Below are positions 44,320-54,950 of a stretch of DNA of 64,000 bases, piece after piece. The stretch comes from Basidiobolus meristosporus CBS 931.73 (taxonomy: Eukaryota > Basidiobolomycota > Basidiobolomycetes > Basidiobolales > Basidiobolaceae), in assembly GCA_002104905.1 (NCBI GenBank), contig MCFE01000411.1, positions 1-64,000 of the forward strand, written 5' to 3'. A program made the position numbers and the translations under genes. The number at the start of each line of letters is the position of its first letter. Position 1 is the first letter of the stretch. A model generated the notes under the pieces. It saw nothing but the letters and a program-made list of their open reading frames with translations, searched no databases and was not told the DNA's origin.

Positions 44320-45009
44320 AGCATCCAAGAGAAAAGAGTCATAATCTGTGGAATAGCTCAACTGCACCAAAGGGACAATTAAGTGCAGATTCTTAGTACT
44401 GTCAGAGAGTGGCAGATATACTAGCAGAGAGATTCTGTTCTACTATTGGTCTTGTATATGGCTGGTCTAGGCTATAAAGGCAACAGAGTGGGCCTACTTT
44501 GCAGGCTAGGCATGATGTTTGTGGGAGTGCTAGACCTGCTAGACTTTTGCATAAACTAGAATGAAATTGCTGGATTCTTTTTTTGCTATGACCCAGTCCT
44601 AACTTTGTTGAGACACACACCTGACCAAAAGGTTCAGTAGGCTTTGTTTATACTTTATGATCAATAAGCTTTAGTAAGAGCCTAGAGACTTTATTCCTTT
44701 AAATCAATTAGGGAGCTGATAGGTGAGTAAGATGAGTGAATGTGCATCATCAATCAGGGGATGTGTTTACAACTACTTAGTGGTTGAATGGATCTCAGAT
44801 TACCAATCACCTGGAAAGACTTGGTAGATGAGTTGATGGCATAATGGCCACATGAAAAATGATGAAGTGTGAAAGTGCAAGATAGATTCTAAGATGGGGT
44901 AAATATACCATAGGTGTTTTAATGATGTTTAGGTTTAGAAAATTCAGTTCAGGTAATAAAATTTCAATTGAAATCAAATTAGCTATTTTTTAAGCTCTGA
45001 TGCACAACA
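44320..45009. repeat. LTR-like dispersed repeat, copy 2
   Basis: It is colinear with 12,177-12,884 (CTACTATTGGTCTTGTATAT, TTGTTGAGACACACACCTG, CCAAAAGGTTCAGTA). The right end TGATGCACAACA abuts accessory-ORF sequence. Substitutions between the copies are many, so both are old. Confidence 0.5.
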
Positions 45010-46720
45010 ATAGGTTCCTGAGGAAGGCACAGGCTTAAATGACTGCCAGGTCCTTGTCTGCTACTTCAGCTGAGTGCTCTTGAGTTGAACTGCACTTTCC
45101 CTGATAAAGTCTGCACTGGTGCATCTGTTTCTGCCTGCTTGAACATTTCAAGTGTGGCTTAGCTACCTGGCACTTCTTTTGTGCATGCTGAGAGCTTTCA
45201 GCCCTGCCTTGATGGGGTCTTGAAGATCTTGCTGGTTTTTGGGAGTGGCCCCCTTGTGCTTCTATCTATGATAGTCTATTCCATTCTCATATGATTTCTT
45301 TACATTCCAATGATGCCCAAAGCTTATTTGCATGTTTGAACTCAGGATAATGCTCATGAAGCATATAAGACTTGTTCTGTTGGATAGTGCCACATTGAGC
45401 CATGGGTGCCAAATAGTGCCATTGAGTGCCAGAAAGGCATAGCAGACCTAAAATTGGCCACAGAGAGTGAAGCATTACTCTTTATTTTCATGCAAAGCAC
45501 CCCTTGTGTTTCACCCATTGTGCTGGAGAAAATCCATTTTTTGACCTTTTTTTCTGGATCAATGTTGTACAGGATGTGAAAGAGCACAGAAGGACTGAAG
45601 ACATGCATCTGGTACTGAATACCCATGGCACTCTGAATCTAGCTCCTATGGCTTGTATCATGTCACAAAAATGTATGGCACTATCTTGGTCCACTGGTAC
45701 TATCTGGCACTATAAGTGCTTTATATAGGTCTTACTTTAGGGCTAATATTTAAATATAGTGCCTGATAGTATCAGTGGAACAAGATAGTGCCATGCATTT
45801 TTGTGACTTGATACAAGCCACAGAAGCTAGATTCAGAGTGCCATGGGTATTCAGTACCAGATGCATGTCTTCAGTCCTTCTGTGCTCTTTCACATCCTGT
45901 ACAACATTGATCCAGAAAAAAAGGTCAAAAAATGGATTTTCTCCAGCACAATGGGTGAAACACAAGGGGTGCTTTGCATGAAAATAAAGAGTAATGCTTC
46001 ACTCTCTGTGGCCAATTTTAGGTCTGCTATGCCTTTCTGGCACTCAATGGCACTATTTGGCACCCATGGCTCAATGTGGCACTATCCAATGGAACAAGTC
46101 TATAAAGTACATTCTGCTTGGCTTTGAGCTCCAGATAGTTCCATGGTATGATGGCCTCAATATGATGGCATCTCTAGACTTTGTGCAGCCACTTGAATAT
46201 TGATTGGCTCCTCATTATTGTGCTCAACTGCTTCATAGATCTTTGATTTTGGCTAATTTTTAGACTTTGGTACATGTATTGCAGTCACCCCCTCTCATTT
46301 TGTGATAGGCTCTTCTGTGAGCTGTGAATCTGGAAGTGTTGTTGTGGTTCAGTGACTGAGTGGTGTACCTCTGTTGCTATTTCAGAGGATGGATCATTCT
46401 TATTCTGCAACATTGAGCTTTTTGAATTCCGTTGTTGCAGCCAGAATATTACATTTTCCACCTGGAGTAGCAGTTACTCCATATATAATATCCACTCTGC
46501 CTGTTACTGAGTTGTCTCCTAATTTCTCTAGCTCATTGCATCTATCCAATTACCCATTGTACCTAATGATCTCATTAATGCCTTGATATAAGCCAACAAC
46601 ATATTTGATAATACTGGTGGTGGTGATGTTATGACAGTCAGTTGCATGTTTTACACATGATTTACTACATTAGATACATTCTCATGTGCTTGAGCATTAA
46701 TGTCTTACAGTGGTGTAGTG
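45010..46720 (-). pseudogene. Accessory ORF remnant split by foldback element 2
   Basis: 45,010-45,364 and 46,105-46,720 match the accessory ORF at 53,600-54,430 (repeat modules, then LHEHYPEFKHANKLW, then the N-terminal part in diverged form). The foldback element with its ATA duplication interrupts it at 45,368-46,101. All frames are broken. Confidence 0.6.
45368..46101. mobile_element. Palindromic foldback element, copy 2
   Basis: 734 bp. AGACTTGTTC at the left is mirrored by GAACAAGTCT at the right. The 3-bp target duplication is ATA (45,365-45,367 and 46,102-46,104). The arms of about 343 bp differ at roughly nine positions that I counted, mostly towards the centre. The central spacer is inverted relative to copies 1 and 3. 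Confidence 0.9.
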
Positions 46721-47089
46721 GTATGAAAGAGACATTCAGCAACCAATGTACTCATTCCTATATTTTCTACTTCCTAGCTTTTCTGCTACCTATATTTTAG
46801 ATTTATTATTTAACTTGAGTAATCAGTAATATTCCATAAGCTGGCTGACTACCACTCATGCTGATTATAATTCAAAACCCAGTTGTAACTCTATGTGGGA
46901 CTACTATATGTCAATGCTTCTATATTAAGCAAGTACCAAAGCTAGTATCTGTCACACATGACTAAGCCATGCCATCATCCCTACCATTTCCACTCCATGT
47001 ATGGCATTTTTATGTTACACTGATTCCAAAATACTGATGCCCAATAGTTAGATGTGTTTTGCATTTTAGAAGCTGTTGGGTCCTACTAT
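46721..47089. other. AT-rich stretch without recognised features
   Basis: It lies between the accessory-ORF remnant and the gypsy remnant. I can support no feature here. Confidence 0.3.
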
Positions 47090-47785
47090 TCATGCACCCA
47101 GTTGAGTAGTGCACCTTGTTCTAGTCTTGATAAGATGTCAGCAACCATATCATTTTTCCTAGCACAGTAGACAATCTTTGAGTCAAATTGCTGATTGTTT
47201 TCACTTCATATTGTCATTGTGCCAAATAGTTTCTGATGTCAGATATTCCTATGCTTGGCTGCTTGGCAAGCTCAATTTTCAGTGTTTGAAATGCAGTCTC
47301 GAAACCTATGTCTCACTACAAGTGGTTTACTTAGTTGCAGTCTAAGGTTACTCCTGGGCAAGTCACTGCATGTCATAAATATTCAGTGCGCTTCTTTAAG
47401 AATTCACACTCTGCAATTTCTCTATATAGTTTTGTTAATGGCAATCTTGATGGCTTCTTCAATAGTCTGAGGTCTTGGATAAATCACTTCCCTGAAAGTT
47501 CTTTCTTTCAGCCAATCAATAAAGGATTCAACTTGATCAAGGGGGTTCATTCTTTCAATCTGTCCAAGTAGACATCTACACTCATAGATGTATTCTTGAG
47601 CCATTGCTTCCTGTCTGAGCATCTTTAGTTTGCTTCTTTGTAGTATCTGTTGATGTTGAGGCTCATAGGAATCCTGAATATCCAGCACAAACTCATCCCA
47701 GGCAGAGATAGTAGATCATTCAAGCATTTTGGCTGATCTGATCTTGCCTTGGTACCAATGCAAAGCTGCATAATGAAACTTGCTT
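47090..47785 (-). pseudogene. Ty3/gypsy remnant: Gag domain joined to RNase H fragment
   Basis: Read leftwards, AALHWYQGKIRSAKMLE, a DEFVLDIQDSYEP segment and LGQIERMNPLDQVESFIDWL are a typical retrotransposon Gag domain (IxxMxPLDQVExFIxGL). Beyond 47,420 a separate piece reads ENNQQFDSKIVYCARKNDMV then ADILSRLEQG, the gypsy RT-connected RNase H tail (FxxKIVYxxGKxNxVADxLSR). Everything between is deleted. It is joined to copia at about 47,787. Confidence 0.7.
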
Positions 47786-47786
47786 T

Positions 47787-49074
47787 CTGCAACAATTAGA
47801 ACTTCTTGATATTGGGTAAAATGTTCTTTTTGGTGCGTACAGTGTTGAGATGCTCCAGAGTCAATATACCACATGTGAGAATCCTTATTTGAGTCAATAT
47901 ATAGTGCAGATATGAATAGTCTATCATCAGCTGTTGCAGCATTTCCACATTAAGGGTTTTTCTGCTGACTATCTCTCTTCTTGAGGAAATGGTCTGATGT
48001 GTCTTCTTTCCTTTTGCAGTGTTGCAAAATAAGTTGCTATTACCTTTAGAAGATCTTTGGCATTTATTTGTTTGTTTTCATCATTTCTTAAATCATTTTC
48101 TGCTTCTTTCTCATTAGCGCTTCATTTTTTTAATTCTTCATCTAGGAGCCTTTTATATACAAAATTTAAAGTCAAATCTTCAGTTCTAGACTCTAGGGCT
48201 GTTACAAGGCCCTGAAACCTGTCTTTCAGGCTATTTGGGATGGTAACTATCAGATCCTCATCAGTAGTTAGTACACCCACAGATTTGATCTCAACCAACA
48301 GCAGGGTATTCCTATTGATTAAATTTCTTATATCTTCTCTTGGCTGCATCTTTGTAGTAAAGAATTTCTGTCTCAGATACGACTTCTAAGCAGCTGAACA
48401 TGATTGGTAGGTGTCTTCTCATGCTTTCCGGGCATTCTTTGTAGTTTTTGCTTGTGAGCATTGAATTAGCAATCTGTCTTTCACATTAAGGGATATGCAT
48501 TTAAAGGCACCTTCTTCTTTCTTCTGGTACTTTAAGACTTCCTCTCCCATGTTTATAGGAGGGCATCCTTCTCCCATGACAATATCCCAGAGGCCTCTTT
48601 CTTGTAGCAGCATCTTCAGCATCACCTTTCACACTAGGTAATTAGATCCATCCAGCTTTTCAGCAGAGAAAAAGGTTTCAGTAATAGCAGTAGTACACAA
48701 AGCAGAGAGTGACTACTTGAGGCTCATAACCTGTTTCAAAGTGTTGGGAATATTGGAAGTATTGAGCAAACAAGTAGATTGTGTGGCTTTCACTCAATGA
48801 TATATTGAATGTAAAAATAGCTTTAACTTTACATGGTATTGGCTTAACAAGCACATAGAATAGGCTCAGGAAGGTCTCATGAACATTTGCGCAAATTTTG
48901 AGGCTGTTTGAACAACTCCAAGATTTTCATGTTCTGTGTACCTGATATCTGGGTGAAAATATTCTAAGTAGATCCAAACAAGAATTTTGGTTGGTATTCT
49001 CTAGGATTTGGAGGTAGTGATCCAAGTGACTAAGTTAGGTGAATATTTAGGTGGAGTTGCAAACTTTTACAACA
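47787..49074 (-). mobile_element. Copia retrotransposon F, 3'-truncated
   Basis: The 5' LTR at 48,732-49,074 (343 bp, diverged), primer site GGTTATGAGCCTC, decayed gag (LLQERGLWDIVMGEGCPP, VALESRTEDLTLNFVYKRLL) and protease start (DSGASQHC-like) stop at the junction with the gypsy Gag. It is older than copies A-D, judged by divergence. Confidence 0.75.
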
Positions 49075-49404
49075 TATATTAGTAGTGCATGGGAGGTAGA
49101 AAAGGAAATATCATTTGGTAAATTGGTATGGGAGCATTATTAATAACTAGCTGTAGGCTGCCATGCTGCTACAATAATGACATCAGAGGTTTGCAATGAG
49201 GCCATCAAGACACCAGCAGGTTTTTTGCCATATAAGGCAATTACATGTACTGGCCAGTTAGATCTACCCAAATAGTTGTAGCATGCACTAAGACCACAAT
49301 AATGCCATGCCACCCTGGCAAAACACTGTTTAAACACTGTTATGTTTTTAACTTTATTTGGCAGTAAAATTGGCCAAATTCTATTGTCATCCTCTCATAA
49401 GATT
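49075..49404 (+). repeat. Tnp2-like 3' arm, second copy, left part
   Basis: It matches 43,455-43,800 (ATTTGGTAAATTGGTATGG, GAGGCCATCAAGACACCA, GGCAAAACACTG). It is interrupted by foldback copy 3 and continues at 50,138-50,250. Confidence 0.6.
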
Positions 49405-50137
49405 ATACTTGTTCCATTGGATAGTGCCACATTGCGCCATGAGTGCCAAATGATGCCATAGTGTGCCAGGCTGAGCCTAAGTGAACCCATATTTGGTCAC
49501 AGAGTGTGACACATAGTTCTTCTTCTTCATGCAAAGCCACCCTGGTGTTTCACCCATTATGCTGGAGAAAATCCATCTTTTGACCTTTTTTTTGGATCAA
49601 AGTTGTGCAGGATGTGTAAAAGCTCTACAGGATTGAAGACATGCATCTGGTGCTCAATACCCATGGCACTGTGAATCTAGCTCCTGTGGCTTGTATCATG
49701 TCACAAAAATGAATGGCACTATCTTGGTCCACTGATACAATCTGGCTTTATACTTAAATATCAGCTCTGAAGTAAAACCTTTACAAAGCACTTATAGTGC
49801 CAGATAGTACCAGTGGAACAAGATAGTGCCAAGCATTTTTGAGACATAATACAAGCAACTGGAGCTAGGTTCAGAGTGCCATGGGTTTTGCATACCAGAT
49901 GCATGTCTTCAGTTCTTCCCTGCTCTTACACAACATGCACAATGTTGATGCAAAAATAGGTTAAATAATTGATTTTCTCCAGCAAAATGGGTGAAACACA
50001 GGGGTTGCTTTGTACAAAGATGAAGAGCTATATTTGAGACTCTATGGCCAGGTTTTGGTCTGCTATTCCTCTCTGGCACACAATGGCACTATTTATCACT
50101 CACAGCTCAAAGTGACATTCTCCAACAGAACAAGTCT
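49405..50137. mobile_element. Palindromic foldback element, copy 3
   Basis: 733 bp, ATACTTGTTCC...GAACAAGTCT. The second base is G in the other copies. The 3-bp target duplication is ATT (49,402-49,404 and 50,138-50,140). The arms are more diverged than in copy 2. Confidence 0.85.
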
Positions 50138-51085
50138 ATTGCGTAAACCCTATAAAAGAAAGTTCCAAGATGCTGCATAATAATTGTCTCCTGATAAGAT
50201 CTTGCCAGCTGCTCTATGTAGGATCCACTTGCAGGACCAAGTTATTCTTAATAAGTGGACTATTGACCCTGCACACAATCTTATGATGGGATGTTGATGG
50301 CATTTTGCTGATTCTACTGTCAAATAAAGTACAAACTTGACAGTGTTTTTTCAGTCTTTTGACAAGAACTGCATGGCATTCCAACAGTCTTAATGCACTT
50401 TGCATTTATTTGGGTGGACCCAGCTGACCAATACATCCAACACCTTGTATGGCAAGAAACTTGATGGTGTTTTGATGGCCTCATTACATACCTGTACTGA
50501 CACTATATTGGTAGTACAGTGGCCTACAGCTAGTTCTGCATAATGCTACCATACCAATTTACCAAATGGAATTTCCTTTTCCTTCATCCTCTTGTGTTAT
50601 TCATGTATTCCACTGCAGAATCACCCCTCATTGTTTGCATATCCAATACTACCTTGGGTGATCTACATGCAGTTTGAATCAAACAAAGCTATGGCCTCCT
50701 GCTCACTAACCTCTACCAAATGCACACCTGCTACAATTTACACACTTCTATCACATAAACAATATGGCTTTTTAGTGTGATACTTGCAAAGTTGCCATAT
50801 ATCTTGTATGGTAGGTAGCATATACAATGTACAAACATATGCTTGGTTGCCACCACTTTTGCCAAGACTAACTCCTGAATATCTGCAAAGAGCTTCTTAG
50901 TGTTTAGTCAATATATGCATTCCCCCCGCTGACTTTTAATCCCCATTATAGGTGCACTCTGACTCTTATTTGTATGGATTCTGTAGTGAATTGTGTAGAT
51001 ATTGGCTTGTGGCCAAGAGAAAGCTAGCGTATTTTGGTAAAGTTGTGCTAATAAAAATTAGTTGCTTGTTGTGCACAACCCAATA
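50138..51085. repeat. Tnp2-like 3' arms meeting head to head
   Basis: Up to about 50,250 the DNA completes the plus-oriented arm (GATCTTGCCAGCTGCTC, GGATCCACTTGCAGGACC). From there to 51,085 it is a minus-oriented arm (inverse of 42,915-43,800). The junction makes a broad imperfect palindrome. Confidence 0.55.
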
Positions 51086-52084
51086 CTCTATGAAAAATAA
51101 TTTGGTCCTACAGGTGGATCCAATCTGGATCAGCTATAAGGATCCCATATAGAGACCATCACAATACCGGCAACTTTGAATTAGTGACCCTCCTAACAAT
51201 CTTATGACAGGATCATGACAGCATTTTGCTAATTTTACAACCAAATAGAGGAATAAAACTAGATGATATTTGATTGGTGCTGTGACAATATTTGCATGGT
51301 ATTGTGGTGGTCTTTTTGGGCTCTATAGCTATTTTAAGTAGATCCAGTTGGCCAATATATCCAATGCCTTATATAGCAAGAAGCATGATGGTATGTTGAT
51401 GGCTTCACTGCAAGACTCTAATGGCATTATATTGGTAGTATGACAGTCTACTGCTGGTTCTGTATAATGCAACCGTACTAATTTACCAAATAGTATTTCC
51501 TTTATCTACATCCCCTTATGCAATTCACATATTCTACTATAGAATCACCCCACTTTATTTGCTTACCCACTACTACCTTGGGTACTCCACATATAGTTTG
51601 AATAAGAAAAAACTATGGCCTCCTGCTTACTAAGCTCTACAATGGCACACACCTGCTGCTTGACATACTTCAATCACCTCAACTTTACAGCTTTTTAGTG
51701 TGATACTTACACAGTTGCCATATACCTTCTACTGCTGGTCATATATACATACTGCAAGCATATGCTTGGTTGTTGCCACTTCTGTCATGAAAAGCTCCTG
51801 AATATCTGCAAAGAACTTCTTGGTATTTAGACAATATATTCCTTCTCCCTGTTGAGTTCTAGTCCCCGTTGTATGTGCGCTCTGGCTTTTGTTTGTGCAA
51901 ATTCCGTATTGAATGGAGCAGAAGTTGGCTTGTGACCACAAGAAATCTGGCATATCTTGGTAGAGTCATTCTAATTAAAAATTAGTTGGTTGTTGCACTT
52001 ATCCCAACTTTGCATTATTTAATTGATTACCCATGCATTGGGGCTGCCTAGCTTCTTAATGCCAAAGGCAAAGGTGTCTCCATG
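51086..52084 (-). repeat. Tnp2-like element end, minus copy 2
   Basis: It starts CTCTATGAAAAATAATTTGG, the terminal inverted repeat with one or two changes. It then repeats the inverse arm (51,180-52,010) including a 74-codon transposase-like remnant (51,729-51,953). It abuts internal sequence of the preceding minus copy, as if inserted in it. Confidence 0.55.
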
Positions 52085-52454
52085 TGTTATGATCTACTGC
52101 TTGAATGTTTAAGTTAGATCAGTTTTTTAGTTAAATCAATTAGTTTTATGTTTAGCCTATCAGTACATCAGTGTTATGTATCAAATCAGTAGTATTAGTC
52201 AGCAGATAAATTGGCAGATCCTCATCAGACAGAAATAGTTATATTAAGTAGGATCTTATTGGGTGATGATGATGCAATCAAATGAGTCATCAGCTACAGC
52301 CTACATTAGGAAATACAATTTGTCAGCAAATGATCTGGCAAAATGTATTTGAGGAGCTGCTGGAACATCAATAAAAATCAGCTCAAGTTTTAGTGAATAA
52401 AATACTAGCTAAACTCCCTATTCCTCTACAACTCTTATATCAAGACTTGTAACA
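52085..52454 (+). repeat. Solo LTR of a third LTR family
   Basis: It starts TGTTATGATC and ends CTTGTAACA (inverted ends TGTTA/TAACA), about 370 bp. CATG flanks both sides (52,081-52,084 and 52,455-52,458). The homologous unoccupied arm near 42,899-42,918 reads through this site, so the insertion is certain. Confidence 0.75.
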
Positions 52455-52648
52455 CATGTGCACATTTGTCCTCAGTATTTTCCAACTCTTTCTGGCTGTC
52501 CTCTGTGTGCCAACTCATCACATCCATGACAAATTTGAAGGTAATATTCTTGATGAGATTGTGATATGGTAGTACCTGCAACTTGACTCATCTTCCTATA
52601 TCCCCACACATCCACTCCATAGGAAACTCCCAACAGGTGAAGCAAGGC
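52455..52648 (-). repeat. Tnp2-like sequence, continuation of minus copy
   Basis: Inverse of about 42,690-42,900 (GTCCTCAGTATTTTCC, GATTGTGATATGGTAGTACC). It ends where the next repeat begins at about 52,649. Confidence 0.6.
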
Positions 52649-53357
52649 TTCAGCATCCATTTAGATGACAATGTACTAAAGCTTCCAAAGTCAAAACAAC
52701 TGTAAGCTCTACCAGCAGGGACTTGATAAGAATGCAGCTGGGGTCAATGGTTACTGAGACAGAGAAGTATCTTTGCCTGTGCAAGAACAAACTTGGGAAA
52801 GAATCAAATATAAAAAAAGAAACCTACTCAGAGTATTACTGATACAAGGGATGATATACTGATAAGAGATTGCCTTCATTATATGCTTTTCTCACTAGCA
52901 AGGTGATTACTATTCATGTTGTTCCAGAAGCTTCCAAGGGTCAAATAGAAATCTTAATGCCATCAAAATGAGCTAAGAATGTTCTAAGTAGGTGCCAGTA
53001 AGTTCTAAGAGACAAAGCACACCAAAACAATCAGGAATCATTATTCTGAAACATGTGTGACATAGGGATATCATATACGGTATGAAAATGGTAGGGATGG
53101 ATGCACAGCTTGGTCATGTGTTACAGGTACTGGCAAGGGTACCTGCCTAATTGAGAAGCACGTACATCAAGTAATCTTACATAAAGTGAGGGATAACTTA
53201 TGCAATAAGGTAAGTAGATGCAATAGTCACCCAGCTCATGGGAGAGTACTGATCATGTAAGACAAATGGGATTAAACTAGTACAAGGGTGGTAGAAAAAT
53301 AGGGATGCTCAAAATATGGGAATGAGCACATCTGGCAGTGGGTGTCATTGTGACCAC
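52649..53357 (+). repeat. LTR-like repeat L, copy 1
   Basis: About 0.7 kb beginning TTCAGCATCCATTTAGATGA and ending GTGGGTGTCATTGTGACC. Relative to copy 3 it lacks about 130 bp after CCTACTCAGAGTATT. No coding capacity. It lies between Tnp2-like 3' arm and accessory-ORF sequence. Confidence 0.6.
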
Positions 53358-54692
53358 AATACCATGCTTCCCTGTCTCTGGCCTGGGTGGACTTTTTCCC
53401 CTTTACCTTTTCCTTCATCACTGCCAGGTCTTTCACAGCTACTTTTTTGGAGTGTCTCTTTTATTGAACTACACTTTCTCCTACATAAAAGTTGCATTGA
53501 TGCATCTGTTGTGGCCTGCTTGTCCCTTGCTGGAGCTCTGCAGGCAACCTGTTGCTTCTTTCTTGCTTGTTTCATACTCTAAGCCCATACTGTCAAGGGC
53601 TCCTGAGGTAGCTGCTTGATTTTATTACTGCCAGGTCCTTCACTGCTACTGTTTCAAAGCACTTCTTGAGTAGAACTACTCTTATTCTGGGTAAATGTTG
53701 TGCTGGTGCATCTGTGTCTGCCTGCTTTTCCCTTATGGCACTCTTCTAGCTACTGGATTCCTCTATGACACTTTTTGGAGCTTTTGGCCCTGCTTGTGTA
53801 GGCTCTTGAGGAAGCTGCTGGTTTTTAGCCATTGCACCCTTGTTCTTGTGCCTTTGATAGTTTCTGCTACTCTTGAGCTACTTTTTAGCATACCAATGCT
53901 GGCCCAAGATCTGTTTGCTTGTTTGAATAAAGGATAATGCTCATGGAGCAAGTCAAGTACATTCTGCTTGGCCTTGAGTCTCTGATGGTCTTGCAGTGTG
54001 CTGGGCTTAAAGTGATGGCATGCCAGACTTCCAAAGGCCTCTTGAATATAAGCTAAGGCTCTGGTACTGGTACAAACACTATATTCTCTCCCTCCCATGC
54101 TGCAATAGGTTTTTCTGTGGGCTTCATCTTTGAGCACTGTTGTTGTGCTTTAAAACTGTATGGTGCTCCTCTACTGTTACATTGGGAAATGGCTCAATTC
54201 TTGGGTGCAACTTTGAGCTACTAGAGTTCCTTCTTTGCAGCCAAGATACTGCTTTTTCAACCTGGGATATTGATTGTGTTACACCTTTTATCCACTCATC
54301 CTGTTTCTTAACTATTTCCTGATTGCTCTGGGCCATTGCATCTATTCTATCAGCCACTGCACCTAGTTGTTTCATTAATGCCTTGGTACAAACTGACAGC
54401 ATACTTGCTAATATAGGTGGTGGTGATGTCATGACGGTCACTTGCTGGTCTTCAACTGAAAGTACCGCTTTTGCCACATTCTCATCTGCCTCAGCAATAT
54501 GGTCAGCTTGCAGCTCCACAGAGATTCCCAATTTCCTACTTGACTGAGAGCCTGAGGAGTCAACATTATTCCTTTCAATGAGCACATTGTCCACAGGGCC
54601 TTTTTTGGTTGTAGCCCTGCCTGTTGCACTGAATCTTAAAGCAAGCTGTTGTCCAACCATTCTTGTGCTGCTGTCAGCAGCTGGGTTTAGCT
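53358..54692 (-). pseudogene. Accessory ORF, copy II (best-preserved N-terminus)
   Basis: A 178-codon frame (54,660-54,124) gives the N-terminal half: LALRFSATGRATTKKGPVDN, VELQADHIAEADENVAKAVL, LGAVADRIDAMAQSNQEIVK and IKGVTQSISQVEKAVSWLQR (coiled-coil-like), then LHPRIEPFPNV. The next frames carry EGEN-, LHEHYPLFKQANRSWAS and modules with CRAPARDKQATTDASMQ and KSSCERPGSDEGKGKGEK. The C-terminus is cut by repeat L. Family unknown. It is divergent from the transposase at 54,955. Confidence 0.6.
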
Positions 54693-54950
54693 GAGAACCA
54701 GATAACTTGAATTATATTTTAGCGGCCTGAATATGGAAGTGAGTCAAACCCAAAGGGAAATAGTGCTATGTACATGTGTGTATGTGGTGCCACAACTCTA
54801 TTTACAGTGACTACTATGGCAGGGCATCATTAAATTTTACATTCATGTAGGTGCAATGTCTCAAATACAAGACTGTCTTAAATTCCCATGAGTATTGACA
54901 TGAAGGTGATATGATAGCATTACATTGTTAAGTGTCAAGCAGTTTGCCCC
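54693..54950. promoter_or_regulatory. Shared promoter region, Tnp2-like copy II
   Basis: It is homologous to 36,331-36,533 and 63,052-63,254 (GGTGCCACAACTC, ATTAAATTTTACATTCATGT). It lies between divergent accessory and transposase starts. Confidence 0.45.
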
